From Streptomyces sp. NRRL B-24484 (GTDB taxonomy: Bacteria > Actinomycetota > Actinomycetes > Streptomycetales > Streptomycetaceae): a stretch of 64,000 bases of DNA. Every line of letters starts with the position of its first letter. Positions within the stretch are counted from its first letter, which is position 1. Where the stretch lies: positions 1 through 64,000 of the forward strand of contig NZ_JOAI01000039.1 of assembly GCF_000717715.1 (NCBI RefSeq), given 5' to 3'. Under the pieces are notes generated by a model. It saw only the letters and a program-made list of their open reading frames with translations. It was not told where the DNA came from and ran no database searches. Both the position numbers and the translations under genes were made by a program. This document shows, one piece after another, positions 49,535 through 60,094 of this stretch.

Positions 49535-51301
49535 GTGGCAGCCCACGATGACGACTACAACCGCAGCGCCGGCCGGCCCGCTCGTGGTTCCGACGAGGCC
49601 GCGCAGGTCTCGTACCTCGAGCAGGAGATCGCCGTCCTGCGTCGCAAGCTCGCCGACTCGCCGCGCAACTCGAGAATCCTCGAAGAGCGCATCGTCGAGC
49701 TCCAGACCAACCTGGCCGGTGTCACCGCCCAGAACGAGCGGCTCGCCGCCACCCTCCGCGAGGCCCGCGACCAGATCGTGGCCCTCAAGGAGGAGGTCGA
49801 CCGCCTCGCCCAGCCGCCGGCCGGGTTCGGCACCTTCCTCGAGGCCAACGAGGACGGCACCGTCGACATCTTCACGGGCGGCCGCAAGCTGCGGGTCAAC
49901 GTGAGCCCCGGCATCGACCCCGAGGAGCTGCGCCGCGGCCAGGAGGTCATGCTCAACGAGGCCCTGAACGTCGTGGACGCGATGGCCTTCGAGAGCATCG
50001 GCGACATCGTCACCCTCAAGGAGGTCCTGGAGGACGGCGAGCGCGCCCTGGTGATCGGCCACACCGACGAGGAGCGCGTCGTCCGGCTCGCCGAGCCGCT
50101 GCGCGACCTCACCCTGCGGTCCGGCGACGCCCTGCTGCTGGAGCCCCGCTCCGGCTACGTCTACGAGGTGGTCCCGAAGTCCGAGGTCGAGGAGCTGGTC
50201 CTCGAGGAGGTCCCGGACATCGACTACCGGCAGATCGGCGGTCTGGGCACCCAGATCGAGCAGATCCGCGACGCCGTCGAGCTGCCCTACCTGCACGCCG
50301 ACCTCTTCAAGGAGTACGAGCTGCGCCCGCCCAAGGGCGTGCTGCTCTACGGCCCGCCCGGCTGCGGCAAGACGCTGATCGCCAAGGCGGTCGCGAACTC
50401 GCTGGCCAAGAAGGTCGCCGAGGTCACCGGCCGGCCCCAGGGCAAGAGCTACTTCCTCAACATCAAGGGCCCCGAGCTGCTCAACAAGTACGTGGGCGAG
50501 ACCGAGCGGCAGATCCGCCTGGTCTTCCAGCGGGCCCGGGAGAAGGCGAGCGAGGGCACGCCCGTCATCGTCTTCTTCGACGAGATGGAATCGCTGTTCC
50601 GCACCCGCGGCTCCGGCGTCAGCTCGGACGTGGAGAACACCATCGTCCCCCAACTGCTGGCGGAGATCGACGGTGTGGAGGGCCTGGAGAACGTCATCGT
50701 CATCGGCGCCTCCAACCGCGAGGACATGATCGACCCGGCGATCCTGCGGCCCGGCCGCCTGGACGTCAAGATCAAGATCGAGCGGCCGGACGCCGAGGCG
50801 GCGAAGGACATCTTCTCCAAGTACCTCAAGGACTCGCTGCCGTTCCACCCGGACGACGTCAAGGAGCACGACGGCTCGGTGCCCGCCACCGTCGCCGCCA
50901 TGATCCAGTCCGTGGTCGAGCGGATGTACTCGGAGACCGAGGACAACCGCTTCCTGGAGGTCACCTACGCCAACGGCGACAAGGAGGTCCTGTACTTCAA
51001 GGACTTCAACTCCGGCGCCATGATCCAGAACATCGTGGACCGGGCGAAGAAGATGGCCATCAAGGACTTCCTCGACCACGGTCAGCGCGGCCTCCGCGTC
51101 TCCCACCTGCTCGCCGCCTGCGTGGACGAGTTCAAGGAGAACGAGGACCTGCCCAACACCACCAACCCGGACGACTGGGCCCGGATCTCCGGAAAGAAGG
51201 GCGAGCGGATCGTCTTCATCCGCACCCTCGTCACCGGCAAGCAGGGCGCCGAGTCCGGTCGGTCCATCGACACTGTCGCCAACACCGGACAGTACCTGTA
51301 A
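49535..51301 (+). CDS. arc: proteasome-associated ATPase Arc/Mpa
   Basis: A 588-residue hexameric AAA+ ATPase that recognises pupylated proteins, unfolds them and feeds them to the 20S core. An N-terminal coiled coil (about 22-92) captures Pup; two OB-fold domains follow (about 95-235). The AAA domain has Walker A GPPGCGKT with K279 and Walker B FFDEMES with D349-E350. The C-terminus GQYL is the motif that docks into the alpha ring. GTG 49535 has AGGAGG eight bases upstream; the GTG at 49526 overlaps that site. It begins the block arc-dop-pup-prcB-prcA-pafA. Confidence 0.97.
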   Translation: MAAHDDDYNRSAGRPARGSDEAAQVSYLEQEIAVLRRKLADSPRNSRILEERIVELQTNLAGVTAQNERLAATLREARDQIVALKEEVDRLAQPPAGFGTFLEANEDGTVDIFTGGRKLRVNVSPGIDPEELRRGQEVMLNEALNVVDAMAFESIGDIVTLKEVLEDGERALVIGHTDEERVVRLAEPLRDLTLRSGDALLLEPRSGYVYEVVPKSEVEELVLEEVPDIDYRQIGGLGTQIEQIRDAVELPYLHADLFKEYELRPPKGVLLYGPPGCGKTLIAKAVANSLAKKVAEVTGRPQGKSYFLNIKGPELLNKYVGETERQIRLVFQRAREKASEGTPVIVFFDEMESLFRTRGSGVSSDVENTIVPQLLAEIDGVEGLENVIVIGASNREDMIDPAILRPGRLDVKIKIERPDAEAAKDIFSKYLKDSLPFHPDDVKEHDGSVPATVAAMIQSVVERMYSETEDNRFLEVTYANGDKEVLYFKDFNSGAMIQNIVDRAKKMAIKDFLDHGQRGLRVSHLLAACVDEFKENEDLPNTTNPDDWARISGKKGERIVFIRTLVTGKQGAESGRSIDTVANTGQYL

Positions 51302-51315
51302 GGACCGCGAACCCT

Positions 51316-51355
51316 CCGTCCGGCTGCGGTGCCCACCCGCCCCGCAGCCGGACGG
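51316..51355 (+). terminator. hairpin between arc and dop
   Basis: 14-bp stem (51316-51329 and 51342-51355). It may reduce read-through from arc into dop. Confidence 0.6.
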
Positions 51356-51392
51356 CGCGTCTCACAGGACCACTACGGGCAAGGAGGGCCGC

Positions 51393-52904
51393 ATGACCGT
51401 ACGCCGCGTGATGGGCATCGAGACCGAGTACGGGATCTCCGTGCCCGGCCACCCGAACGCCAACGCCATGCTCACCTCGTCCCAGATCGTCAACGCCTAC
51501 GCCGCGGCGATGCACCGGGCCCGCCGGGCCCGCTGGGACTTCGAGGAGGAGAACCCGCTCCGCGACGCCCGCGGCTTCGACCTCGCGCGCGAGGTGGCGG
51601 ACGCCAGCCAGCTCACCGACGAGGACATCGGCCTCGCCAACGTCATCCTCACCAACGGCGCCCGGTTCTACGTGGACCACGCGCACCCCGAGTACAGCTC
51701 GCCCGAGGTGACCAACCCCCGCGACGCGGTGCTCTGGGACAAGGCCGGCGAGCGGATCATGGCCGAGGCGGCCGCCCGCGCCCTGGAACTGCCCAACGGG
51801 CAGAAGATCCACCTGTACAAGAACAACACCGACAACAAGGGCGCCTCCTACGGCACCCACGAGAACTACCTGATGAAGCGGGCGACGCCGTTCGCCGACA
51901 TCGTCCGCCACCTCACGCCGTTCTTCGTCTCCCGCCAGGTGGTCACCGGCGCCGGCCGGGTCGGGCTCGGCCAGGAGGGCTCCTCGAACGGCTTCCAGAT
52001 CAGTCAGCGCGCCGACTTCTTCGAGGTCGAGGTGGGTCTGGAGACGACCCTCAAGCGGCCGATCATCAACACCCGCGACGAGCCGCACGCCGACGCCGAG
52101 AAGTACCGCCGGCTGCACGTGATCATCGGCGACGCCAACCTCTCGGAGATCTCCACCTACCTCAAGCTGGGCACCACCTCGCTGGTGCTCGCGATGATCG
52201 AGGACGGCTTCATCGCCGTCGATCTGGCCGTCGACCAGCCGGTGCGCACCCTGCACCGGGTCTCCCACGACCCGGGCCTCACCCACCTCGTCCAGCTGCG
52301 CAGCGGTCGCAAGCTCACCGCCGTCCAGCTGCAGATGGAGTACTGCGAGCTCGCCCGCAAGTACGTCGAGGACCGCTGGGGGCAGGACGCCGACGACCAG
52401 ACGATGGACGTGCTCGCCCGCTGGGAGGACGTGCTCGGCCGGCTTGAGCGCGACCCGATGAGCCTGTCCAAGGAGCTCGACTGGATCGCCAAGCGCGAGC
52501 TGCTGGAGGGCTACCGCCAGCGCGACGGCCTGGACTGGGACAACCCGCGGCTGCACCTGGTCGACCTGCAGTACAGCGACGTGCGGGCCGAGAAGGGCCT
52601 CTACAACCGCCTGGTGGCCCGCGGCCGGTTCGAGCGGCTGCTCACCGAGGACGAGGTCGTCCGCGCGGTCTCCAAGCCCCCGGACGACACCCGGGCGTAC
52701 TTCCGCGGCCGGTGCCTGGAGCAGTACGCCGAGCACGTCGCCGCGGCCTCCTGGGACTCGGTGATCTTCGACCTGCCGGGCCGCGACTCGCTGCAGCGGG
52801 TGCCCACCATGGAACCGCTGCGCGGCACCAGGAACCACGTCAAGGAACTCCTGGACCGCTGCCGGACGGCCGAGGATCTGGTTCGTGTACTGTCCGGAGG
52901 GTAA
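51393..52904 (+). CDS. dop: depupylase/Pup deamidase Dop
   Basis: A 503-residue carboxylate-amine ligase-fold enzyme that removes Pup from substrates; in species with Pup ending in Gln it also deamidates Pup. The N-terminus [19 protein letters not shown] and the following insertion (about residues 38-80, the Dop loop, absent from PafA) separate it from the ligase. Metal and ATP residues appear in [13 protein letters not shown] and [25 protein letters not shown] precedes the ATG. Since Pup here ends in Glu, only the depupylase activity should be needed. Confidence 0.95.
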   Translation: MTVRRVMGIETEYGISVPGHPNANAMLTSSQIVNAYAAAMHRARRARWDFEEENPLRDARGFDLAREVADASQLTDEDIGLANVILTNGARFYVDHAHPEYSSPEVTNPRDAVLWDKAGERIMAEAAARALELPNGQKIHLYKNNTDNKGASYGTHENYLMKRATPFADIVRHLTPFFVSRQVVTGAGRVGLGQEGSSNGFQISQRADFFEVEVGLETTLKRPIINTRDEPHADAEKYRRLHVIIGDANLSEISTYLKLGTTSLVLAMIEDGFIAVDLAVDQPVRTLHRVSHDPGLTHLVQLRSGRKLTAVQLQMEYCELARKYVEDRWGQDADDQTMDVLARWEDVLGRLERDPMSLSKELDWIAKRELLEGYRQRDGLDWDNPRLHLVDLQYSDVRAEKGLYNRLVARGRFERLLTEDEVVRAVSKPPDDTRAYFRGRCLEQYAEHVAAASWDSVIFDLPGRDSLQRVPTMEPLRGTRNHVKELLDRCRTAEDLVRVLSGG

Positions 52905-53004
52905 CTCTTCGATCACCTGGGGTGAAATCCCCGCCGAGGGGGAATCATTCCGGTGAGCGCCGGGCGTTGAAGGTAAACCGGGCGCGAATGCCGTACCCGG
53001 CGGA

Positions 53005-53010
53005 TAGGGT
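53005..53010 (+). promoter_or_regulatory. -10 element of pup
   Basis: TAGGGT about 30 bases before the pup start, suggesting that pup can be transcribed separately from dop. Confidence 0.4.
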
Positions 53011-53041
53011 CTGACCACACAGAGCGAGCGGGGTGAGGGAA

Positions 53042-53260
53042 ATGGCTGGTAAGGACACCGGCGGCGGCCAGCAGCGGGCGAACCGCTCCTCCGAGGAGGT
53101 CGAGGAGCAGTCCGCAGAGGCGCAGGCCTCCGACGACCTGAAGGAGCGCCAGGAAAAGCTCAGCGACGACGTCGACGCCGTCCTGGACGAAATCGACGAG
53201 GTTCTCGAGTCGAATGCCGAGGATTTCGTCCGCGGATTCGTGCAGAAGGGCGGCGAGTAG
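53042..53260 (+). CDS. pup: prokaryotic ubiquitin-like protein Pup
   Basis: A 72-residue, largely disordered, acidic protein. The Arc-binding helix is ERQEKLSDDVDAVLDEIDEV and the C-terminus FVRGFVQKGGE ends in the Gly-Gly-Glu used for attachment to lysines. Because the last residue is Glu and not Gln, PafA can use it directly. GAGGGA stands three bases before the ATG. It lies between dop and prcB, each with its own -10 element, so its level can be set independently. A hairpin follows. Confidence 0.97.
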   Translation: MAGKDTGGGQQRANRSSEEVEEQSAEAQASDDLKERQEKLSDDVDAVLDEIDEVLESNAEDFVRGFVQKGGE

Positions 53261-53294
53261 GAGGGGGCATTCCCTTCCTGAAACCGCGCTGCGG

Positions 53295-53338
53295 AGACCG
53301 CGCTGCAGGTGTGTCACGGCATGCCTGCAGCGCGGTCT
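53295..53338 (+). terminator. hairpin after pup
   Basis: 15-bp perfect stem (53295-53309 and 53324-53338). ACCGCGCTGC occurs twice as a direct repeat at its left side. It separates pup from prcB. Confidence 0.7.
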
Positions 53339-53396
53339 GCTCCCACCGCCCGCAACGGCACCGTCGATCGTGTGGATCAAGGGGTGCCGGCGCGGG

Positions 53397-53402
53397 TAGG
53401 GT
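53397..53402 (+). promoter_or_regulatory. -10 element of prcB
   Basis: TAGGGT about 54 bases before the prcB GTG, after the pup terminator; a promoter for prcBA is likely. The -35 is not clear. Confidence 0.4.
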
Positions 53403-53455
53403 CCGGGCATCAGCTGCTTGATCGACTGCTTGACCGTCACCACGGAAGGAATCGC

Positions 53456-54295
53456 GTGGAAGCCAACACTGGCGGCACCGGGCGTCTACCGGCTGCCTTC
53501 CTGACCCCCGGGTCCTCGTCGTTCATCGACTTCCTCGGCCGGCACGCGCCCGAGCTGCTGCCCGGCAACCGCAGCCTCCCCGAGGGCGTGCTGGAGGCGC
53601 CGCACGGCACCACCATCGTCTCCGCGATCTTCGACGGCGGCGTGGTGATCGCCGGTGACCGCCGTGCGACCATGGGCAACGTCATCGCCCAGCGCGACAT
53701 CGAGAAGGTCTTCCCGGCCGACGAGTACAGCGCCGTCGGCATCGCCGGCACCGCCGGCCTCGCCGTCGAGATGGTCCGCCTCTTCCAGCTGGAGCTGGAG
53801 CACTACGAGAAGATCGAGGGCGCCGTCCTCTCCCTGGAGGGCAAGGCGAACCGGCTCACCACCATGATCCGGTCCAACCTCGCGATGGCCATGCAGGGCC
53901 TGGCCGTGGTGCCGATCTTCGCCGGCTACGACCTCGACCTCGGGCGCGGCCGGATCTTCACCTACGACGTCACCGGCGGCCGTTCCGAGGAGCGCGGCTT
54001 CGCGGCCACCGGCTCCGGCTCGGTCTTCGCCCGCGGCTCGCTGAAGAAGCTCTACCGCGAGGACCTCGGCGGCGAGCAGGCCGCCACGCTGGCCGTGCAG
54101 GCCCTCTACGACGCCGCCGACGACGACTCCGCCACCGGCGGCCCCGACCTGGCCCGCGGCATCTTCCCGATCGTCTCGCTGATCACCGAGGACGGCTTCC
54201 GCCGGCTCTCGGACGACGAGGTGTCGGAGATCGCCCTGTCCATCACCGCCAGCCGCCGCGAGCGCCCCAACGGGCCGCAGGCCCCGCTGCTCTAG
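53456..54295 (+). CDS. prcB: 20S proteasome beta subunit
   Basis: A 279-residue beta subunit, the catalytic part of the 20S core. A propeptide of about 51 residues ([15 protein letters not shown] to EAPHG) is cleaved autocatalytically before T52 in [10 protein letters not shown], which becomes the nucleophile; VIAGDRRAT carries the conserved Asp and Arg, and KVFPAD the conserved Lys. GGAAGGA precedes the GTG by five bases. The alpha subunit gene follows after 35 bases, so the two form an operon. Confidence 0.97.
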   Translation: MEANTGGTGRLPAAFLTPGSSSFIDFLGRHAPELLPGNRSLPEGVLEAPHGTTIVSAIFDGGVVIAGDRRATMGNVIAQRDIEKVFPADEYSAVGIAGTAGLAVEMVRLFQLELEHYEKIEGAVLSLEGKANRLTTMIRSNLAMAMQGLAVVPIFAGYDLDLGRGRIFTYDVTGGRSEERGFAATGSGSVFARGSLKKLYREDLGGEQAATLAVQALYDAADDDSATGGPDLARGIFPIVSLITEDGFRRLSDDEVSEIALSITASRRERPNGPQAPLL

Positions 54296-54330
54296 TCCGC
54301 CACCCATCCAGGAAGAAGGGACGACCGCCG

Positions 54331-55110
54331 GTGTCCACACCGTTCTACGTCTCGCCCCAGCAGGCCATGGCGGACCGCGCGGAGTACGCCCGTAAGGGCA
54401 TCGCCCGCGGCCGCAGCGTGGTCGTGCTCACCTACGCCGACGGCATCGTCTTCGTCGCGGAGAACACCTCCCGGGCGCTCCACAAGGTCTCCGAGATCTA
54501 CGACAAGATCGCGTTCGCCGCGGTCGGCCGGTACAACGAGTTCGAGAACCTGCGCATCGGCGGCGTCCGCTACGCCGACCTGCGCGGCTACTCCTACGAC
54601 CGCGCCGACGTCACCGCCCGCGGCCTCGCCAACGTCTACGCCCAGACCCTCGGCACCATCTTCTCCTCGGTCGGCGACAAGCCGTACGAGGTCGAGCTGG
54701 TCGTCGCCGAGGTCGGCCGCACCGACGGCGACGACCAGATCTACCGGCTCACCCCGGACGGCTCGGTCGTCGACGAGAAGAACTACGTCGTGGTCGGCGG
54801 CAACGCCGACTCCATCGGCAACTACCTCGGCCAGCGGCACCGGGCCGGCATGGCGCTCACCGAGGCCCTGAAACTCGCCGTGGACGGCCTCGCCCGCGAC
54901 CCCAACGGCGGCAGCCCGCGCGCCCTGACGCCGGAACAGCTGGAGGTCGCGGTGCTGGACCGCAAGCGCGTCCAGCAGCGCAAGTTCAAGCGCATCCTGG
55001 GCGGCCAGCTCGGCCGCCTGCTCGGCGGCGACGCCTCCGCCGCGGACGACGAGGCGCCGGCCGCCGACGAGCCGCCGGCGGCCGAGGGCGGGGCGCCCGC
55101 CACCGAATAG
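54331..55110 (+). CDS. prcA: 20S proteasome alpha subunit
   Basis: A 259-residue alpha subunit forming the outer gated rings that receive the Arc C-terminus. The N-terminus [27 protein letters not shown] is the actinobacterial gate region. The Thr nucleophile is absent, as usual. The C-terminal tail (about residues 233-259) is rich in Ala, Asp, Glu and Pro, longer than in mycobacteria and probably disordered. GAAGAAGG stands ten bases before the GTG start. Confidence 0.96.
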   Translation: MSTPFYVSPQQAMADRAEYARKGIARGRSVVVLTYADGIVFVAENTSRALHKVSEIYDKIAFAAVGRYNEFENLRIGGVRYADLRGYSYDRADVTARGLANVYAQTLGTIFSSVGDKPYEVELVVAEVGRTDGDDQIYRLTPDGSVVDEKNYVVVGGNADSIGNYLGQRHRAGMALTEALKLAVDGLARDPNGGSPRALTPEQLEVAVLDRKRVQQRKFKRILGGQLGRLLGGDASAADDEAPAADEPPAAEGGAPATE

Positions 55111-55119
55111 CCCGCACGT

Positions 55120-55162
55120 GTGAATCCCGTACGGCACCCCACCGGTGCCGTGCGGGATTCAC
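55120..55162 (+). terminator. hairpin after prcA
   Basis: A 19-bp stem with one G-T pair (55120-55138 and 55144-55162), ten bases after the prcA stop, separates prcBA from pafA. Confidence 0.8.
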
Positions 55163-55275
55163 GTGCGCCTTCCGGGATTTGACGCGGCACCGTGGTCGGA
55201 TTGCCGACGACACCGTGACCTTTTCGGCTCCGCCGAAGGGGTTTCGAAATGCCCCCGGAAGAGAAAAGATGCCTC

Positions 55276-56637
55276 ATGGACCGCCGAATTTTCGGGCTGG
55301 AGAACGAGTACGGTGTCACGTGTACGTTCCGGGGACAACGGCGTCTGTCTCCTGACGAGGTGGCCAGGTACCTCTTCCGCCGCGTAGTTTCCTGGGGCCG
55401 CAGCAGCAATGTCTTCCTGCGCAACGGTGCACGCCTCTACCTCGACGTGGGCTCGCACCCCGAGTACGCCACTCCCGAATGCGACGACGTCACCGAGCTG
55501 GTGACGCACGACAAGGCGGGCGAACGCATCCTGGAGGGCCTGCTCGTGGACGCCGAGCGCCGGCTCCACGAGGAGGGCATCGCCGGCGACGTCTACCTGT
55601 TCAAGAACAACACCGACTCGGCCGGGAACTCCTACGGCTGCCACGAGAACTACCTCGTGGCGCGGCACGGCGAGTTCTCCCGGCTGGCCGACGTCCTCAT
55701 CCCCTTCCTGGTGACCCGCCAGCTCATCTGCGGCGCCGGCAAGGTGCTGCAGACGCCGCGCGGCGCGGTCTACTGCGTCAGTCAGCGGGCCGAGCACATC
55801 TGGGAGGGCGTCAGCTCGGCGACCACCCGCTCCCGTCCCATCATCAACACCCGCGACGAGCCGCACGCCGACGCCGAGCGCTACCGCAGGCTGCACGTCA
55901 TCGTCGGCGACTCCAACATGTCGGAGACCACCACCCTGCTCAAGGTCGGCGCCACCGACCTGGTGCTGCGCCTCATCGAGGCGGGCGTGGTGATGCGCGA
56001 CCTCACCCTGGAGAACCCGATCCGGGCGATCCGCGAGGTCAGCCACGACCTCACCGGGACCCACCAGGTCCGGCTCGCCAACGGCCGCGAGGCCAGCGCG
56101 CTGGACATCCAGGAGGAGTACTTCACCAAGGCGCTGGAGTTCGCGGACCGCAAGGGCCTGAACACCGGCACGGTGGCCCGGGTGCTCGACCTCTGGGGAC
56201 GCACCCTGGAGGCCGTCCGCACCGAGGACCTGGAGAAGGTCTCCACCGAGATCGACTGGATCATGAAGTACCGGTTGATCGAGCAGTACCGCGAGAAGCA
56301 CCAGATGACGATGTCCAACCCGCGGGTCGCCCAGATCGACCTCGCGTACCACGACATCCACCGCCGCCGCGGCCTGTTCTACCTGCTGCAGAACAAGGGC
56401 CGGGCGGCCCGGGTCACCACCGACCTCAAGACCTTCGAGGCCAAGTCGGTGCCCCCGCAGACCACCCGGGCCAGGCTGCGCGGCGACTTCATCCGCCGGG
56501 CGCAGGAGCAGCGGCGCGACTTCACGGTGGACTGGGTCCACCTGAAGCTGAACGACCAGGCGCAGCGCACCGTGCTGTGCAAGGACCCGTTCCGTTCGGT
56601 CGACGAGCGGGTGGAGAAGCTCATCGCGGGCATGTGA
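55276..56637 (+). CDS. pafA: Pup ligase PafA
   Basis: A 453-residue ligase that phosphorylates the Pup C-terminal Glu and attaches it to substrate lysines. [18 protein letters not shown] begins the glutamine-synthetase-like core; [14 protein letters not shown] and [19 protein letters not shown] hold metal and ATP ligands, and [17 protein letters not shown] leads into the C-terminal domain. The Dop loop is absent, as expected. ATG 55276 gives the common N-terminus; the in-frame ATG at 55249 would add nine residues. It has its own transcription unit after a terminator. Confidence 0.96.
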   Translation: MDRRIFGLENEYGVTCTFRGQRRLSPDEVARYLFRRVVSWGRSSNVFLRNGARLYLDVGSHPEYATPECDDVTELVTHDKAGERILEGLLVDAERRLHEEGIAGDVYLFKNNTDSAGNSYGCHENYLVARHGEFSRLADVLIPFLVTRQLICGAGKVLQTPRGAVYCVSQRAEHIWEGVSSATTRSRPIINTRDEPHADAERYRRLHVIVGDSNMSETTTLLKVGATDLVLRLIEAGVVMRDLTLENPIRAIREVSHDLTGTHQVRLANGREASALDIQEEYFTKALEFADRKGLNTGTVARVLDLWGRTLEAVRTEDLEKVSTEIDWIMKYRLIEQYREKHQMTMSNPRVAQIDLAYHDIHRRRGLFYLLQNKGRAARVTTDLKTFEAKSVPPQTTRARLRGDFIRRAQEQRRDFTVDWVHLKLNDQAQRTVLCKDPFRSVDERVEKLIAGM

Positions 56638-56661
56638 CGCACGCGGGAGCACAGGCGGTCA

Positions 56662-56701
56662 CGAGGGGTGGCGTCCGGGTGGGTCCGGGCGCCACCCCTC
56701 G
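56662..56701 (+). terminator. hairpin after pafA
   Basis: 12-bp perfect stem (56662-56673 and 56690-56701), about 25 bases after the stop. Confidence 0.7.
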
Positions 56702-56756
56702 CGTGCGTGCTTGCGCCTCCCCGGCTGCGGCGGCCCCGGGTCCTACGCTGGCGACC

Positions 56757-57752
56757 ATGCGACGATTCGCCGGACTGCCGGCCGTGCCCCTTGCCGCCCT
56801 GCTCGTCGCGGTGCTCGCCGCGTGCACCAGCGGCTCGTCCGGATCCTCCGGCGCCTCGCCCGCGGCCTCCGCCTCGGCCACCGCCGTGCCGAGCCCGGTG
56901 GAGTCCGCCGATCCGATGCCCACCGTCTCCGGCGACTTCGGCTCCAAGGCCCAGATCACCCTGCCGCAGGGCCAGCCGAGCGGCGAGTTCGTGGTGAGCG
57001 TCGTGCACGAGGGCGACGGCGCGACGGTGGCCAAGGGCGACTGGGTGACGGTCAACTACACCGCCAAGGACTGGACGACCGGCAAGGACGTCTCCAGCTC
57101 CTACGACACCGGCGGCAAGCCGCAGCTGTACCAGGCCGGCAGCGGCCAGCTGGTGCCCGCCTTCGACCAGGCGGTGCTCGGCAAGAAGGCCGGCAGCCGG
57201 CTGCTCGTGGTGGCCCCGCCGGCGGCGGGCTTCGGCACCTCCGGGAACACCGCGGCCGGGGTGGGCGGCCAGGACACCGTGGTCTTCGTCCTGGACATCC
57301 TCGACGTGGTGCCGCCGGACTCGACCGTCTCGGGCGAGATGACCCAGCCGCCCGCGACCGCGCCGCAGGTCAAGGACAACGGCAAGCAGGCGCCGACGAT
57401 CACCGTCCCGGCCGGGCAGAGCCCGCCCACCGAGCTGCAGACCTACGTGCTGATCAAGGGCGACGGCAAGCCGGTGCAGTCCGGGCAGCAGCTGCTGGTG
57501 CAGTACACCGGCGTGCTGTGGTCGGACGGTTCGCAGTTCGACTCCTCGTACTCGCACGGCGGCGCGCAGGCGCTGCAGGTCGGTACCGGCAGCCTGATCA
57601 AGGGCTGGGACCAGGGCCTGGTCGGCCAGACCGTCGGCAGCCGGGTGATGCTCGTGGTGCCGCCCTCGCTGGGCTACGGGAACCAGTCCAGCGGGCCCGT
57701 CCCGGCCGACGCCACGCTGGTCTTCGTGATCGACATCCTGGAGGCGGTGTAG
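56757..57752 (+). CDS. lipoprotein with two FKBP-type prolyl isomerase domains
   Basis: A 331-residue secreted lipoprotein (lipobox VLAAC near residue 23) with a Ser/Ala linker and two FKBP domains. Domain 1 (about 75-195) has lost key active-site residues: FDSS is SSSY after VS, the Trp is Phe (VPAFDQA) and the Tyr of the loop is Phe (GFG). Domain 2 (about 225-331) keeps VQYTG, FDSSY, IKGWD and GYG and should be an active peptidyl-prolyl isomerase outside the membrane. TACGCT lies seven bases before the ATG, so the mRNA is probably leaderless. It follows pafA, as in other streptomycetes. Confidence 0.9.
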   Translation: MRRFAGLPAVPLAALLVAVLAACTSGSSGSSGASPAASASATAVPSPVESADPMPTVSGDFGSKAQITLPQGQPSGEFVVSVVHEGDGATVAKGDWVTVNYTAKDWTTGKDVSSSYDTGGKPQLYQAGSGQLVPAFDQAVLGKKAGSRLLVVAPPAAGFGTSGNTAAGVGGQDTVVFVLDILDVVPPDSTVSGEMTQPPATAPQVKDNGKQAPTITVPAGQSPPTELQTYVLIKGDGKPVQSGQQLLVQYTGVLWSDGSQFDSSYSHGGAQALQVGTGSLIKGWDQGLVGQTVGSRVMLVVPPSLGYGNQSSGPVPADATLVFVIDILEAV

Positions 57753-58103
57753 CGGCCCCGCGCAGGCCCTGCGAAGGCCTCGGGCGGGTCCGGAGCAGGT
57801 CCCGGGCGGGTCCGGGGCCCACTGCGGGCGGCGGCCGGGGCCCGGTGCCGACCAGGATCGGCCGGGGCCCGGCGAGGGCCGCGAGGGCGCTGGAGAGGCT
57901 CCGGGGACGCCCCGGGGAGGCCCGGGGGAGATCCGTCCCCGTACGACCGGTCCGACACGCCCGGGGCCGGGTGACGGGCGCAACGATCGCGCACGGGAGG
58001 GGCCCGTCCTCATGGAGACCTGACATACTGCTGGCGTTTTCGGCACTGTGGCAGCGCCGTCAGGTCCGGCGAGGGCGTGGCGCGGCGAGATGGATGGGGA
58101 GCA
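57753..58103. other. GC-rich intergenic region between the FKBP genes
   Basis: 351 bases without a supported gene. A 13-bp sequence CGGGCGGGTCCGG occurs twice (57781 and 57803) amid low-complexity G/C tracts. The 3' part is less GC-rich and probably holds the promoter of the next gene. Confidence 0.5.
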
Positions 58104-59396
58104 ATGTCTGAGAAAGCGTCGAGCCCGGGCGAGGCCGGTACCGCCGCCGGCGACCCCGCGGCCGCACGGCCCGGCGGCCCGCTGCCCGGCGACGGCGAGT
58201 CGATCGTCGTCCCGCCCGCGATCCTGAAGCAGCAGGCCGGCTGGGGCCAGGCCCCGGCGCGTCCGGCCGGCGAGAAGGAGGACGAGCCGCAGGTCTTCGC
58301 CTCGACCGTGCGCCGCAAGGACCTCTCGGAGGCCGGCTACGACGAGGACCCGCCCGGCGCGGGCCGCCTCGGGGCGATCCTGGGCACCGTGCTGGCCGTC
58401 CTGCTGGTCGGCAGCTGCATCACGCTGTACATGGTGAACAAGGACGACGGGAAGTCCACCGCGGCCGCCACCCCGGACTCGGCGACCTCGGCCCCGCCGT
58501 CGCCCTCCGCCGACCCGGTGCCGCCGATCAAGGACAACGCCAAGGTCCTGCCGACCGTCACCGGCGACTTCGGCACCAAGGCGACCATCGCCCTGCCCAA
58601 GGAGGCCGCCGACGGCACCTTCGTGGTCAAGGAGCTGAAGTCCGGCGACGGCACCAAGGTCGACAAGAACACCTGGGTCACCGCCGACTTCTCCGCCATG
58701 AACTGGGGCACCGGCAAGGAGATCCAGGGCTCCTACTCGTCCGGCAAGCCGCAGCTCTTCCAGGCCGGCGGCGGCAAGCTGATCCCCGCCCTCGACCAGG
58801 CCGTCACCGGCCACAAGGCCGGCAGCCGGCTGCTCGTCGTCGCCCCGCCGGCCGCCGCCTTCGGCTCGCAGGGCAGCACCGACATGGGGGTCGGCGCCAA
58901 GGACACCCTGGTGTTCGTGATCGACATCAAGAACGCCACCGCGCCGGACACCGTGCTCAGCGGCGACATGACGGCCCCGCCGGCCGACATGCCGAAGGTC
59001 AAGGACAACGGCAAGAAGCCCGCCGACATCACCCCCGTCCCCGGCACCCCCGAGGTCAAGGACCTGAAGTCGCACGTCCTGATCCAGGGCAAGGGCCGCA
59101 AGATCGAGGCCGGCGAGAAGGTCCTCGTGCAGTACACCGGCGCGCTGTACAAGGACGGCAAGGTCTTCGACTCCTCGCTCAAGCGCGGCCAGGCCTTCAC
59201 CTTCGTCACCGGTGGCGGCGGCGTCATCGAGGGCTGGGACAAGGGCGTCACCGGCCAGACCGTCGGCAGCCGGATCGAGCTGGTGATCCCCGCCTCGCTC
59301 GCCTACAAGGACCAGGCGCAGGGCGACATCCCCGCCAATTCGACACTGGTCTTCGTGATCGACATCCTGGATGCCGGCGTCGGCTCCCAGGACTAG
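58104..59396 (+). CDS. membrane-anchored protein with two FKBP-type domains
   Basis: A 430-residue protein with a cytoplasmic N-terminus of about 92 residues, one transmembrane helix (about 93-112) and two FKBP domains outside. Domain 1 (about 160-285) is degenerate (FSAMN, EIQGSY, IPALDQ, AFG in place of the active residues). Domain 2 (about 325-430) keeps VQYTG, FDSSL and IEGWD but has LAYKD. It is a paralogue of the preceding lipoprotein with a different membrane anchor. GGGGAG precedes ATG 58104; the in-frame GTG-type start at 58077 adds residues with no support. Confidence 0.88.
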   Translation: MSEKASSPGEAGTAAGDPAAARPGGPLPGDGESIVVPPAILKQQAGWGQAPARPAGEKEDEPQVFASTVRRKDLSEAGYDEDPPGAGRLGAILGTVLAVLLVGSCITLYMVNKDDGKSTAAATPDSATSAPPSPSADPVPPIKDNAKVLPTVTGDFGTKATIALPKEAADGTFVVKELKSGDGTKVDKNTWVTADFSAMNWGTGKEIQGSYSSGKPQLFQAGGGKLIPALDQAVTGHKAGSRLLVVAPPAAAFGSQGSTDMGVGAKDTLVFVIDIKNATAPDTVLSGDMTAPPADMPKVKDNGKKPADITPVPGTPEVKDLKSHVLIQGKGRKIEAGEKVLVQYTGALYKDGKVFDSSLKRGQAFTFVTGGGGVIEGWDKGVTGQTVGSRIELVIPASLAYKDQAQGDIPANSTLVFVIDILDAGVGSQD

Positions 59397-59560
59397 TCCC
59401 AGGACTGGTCCCGGGGCGGACGACCTGGGCCGTTCCCGGTCCGCGCGACACGTCGCGGGGCCCGGGAATGGCCCGGACGGGCGGCGGTGCGCCGTACGGT
59501 GGACCGCAGCGGTGCCTGCCGCCCCGTCATGTACGTATCACCGAACGAGATGAGTCTGTT

Positions 59561-59932
59561 GTGAGCCTTTCCAAGCCGGAGATCGACTTCCCGGGCGGCG
59601 AGCCGCCGGCGGAGCTGCAGATCCGCGACATCGTGGTCGGCGACGGTGCCGAGGCCAAGGCCGGCGCGGTCGTCGAGGTGCACTACGTCGGTGTCACCTT
59701 CTCCACCGGCGAGGAGTTCGACGCCTCCTGGAACCGCGGCCAGACCTTCCGCTTCCCGCTCGGCGCGGGCCGCGTCATCAAGGGCTGGGACCAGGGCGTC
59801 CAGGGCATGAAGGTCGGCGGCCGGCGCGAGCTGGTCATCCCGGCGCACCTGGCGTACGGCAACCAGTCGCCGAGCCCGCTGATCCCCGCGGGTTCCACCC
59901 TGATCTTCGTCGTCGACCTGCTCGGCGTCTGA
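59561..59932 (+). CDS. cytoplasmic FKBP-type peptidyl-prolyl cis-trans isomerase
   Basis: A 123-residue single-domain FKBP with all active-site blocks: VEVHYVGVTF, EEFDASWNRG, VIKGWDQGVQGM and PAHLAYGNQSP, ending LIFVVDLLGV. No signal peptide, so it works in the cytoplasm as a folding helper. The GTG at 59561 starts the family N-terminus SLSKPEIDFPGGEPP; the ribosome-binding site is weak. It is the third FKBP gene in a row, downstream of the proteasome genes and upstream of pafBC. A hairpin follows. Confidence 0.92.
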   Translation: MSLSKPEIDFPGGEPPAELQIRDIVVGDGAEAKAGAVVEVHYVGVTFSTGEEFDASWNRGQTFRFPLGAGRVIKGWDQGVQGMKVGGRRELVIPAHLAYGNQSPSPLIPAGSTLIFVVDLLGV

Positions 59933-59944
59933 GACACCCCCGCA

Positions 59945-59981
59945 GCGCCGGGCCGCACCCTTCGGGGGAGCGGCCCGGCGC
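59945..59981 (+). terminator. hairpin after the FKBP genes
   Basis: 12-bp stem (59945-59956 and 59970-59981) with a 13-base loop, about 12 bases after the stop codon. Confidence 0.75.
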
Positions 59982-60094
59982 CGTCGTTGCGGGGGGTCGG
60001 CGGGGCTCGGCTTTTGCTCAGCGTGCCCGGACCGGTACGGTCGGGTCCGCCGGATCACGCGGGGTGCCGGCCGGACGGGACGGGAAGGTCAGCG

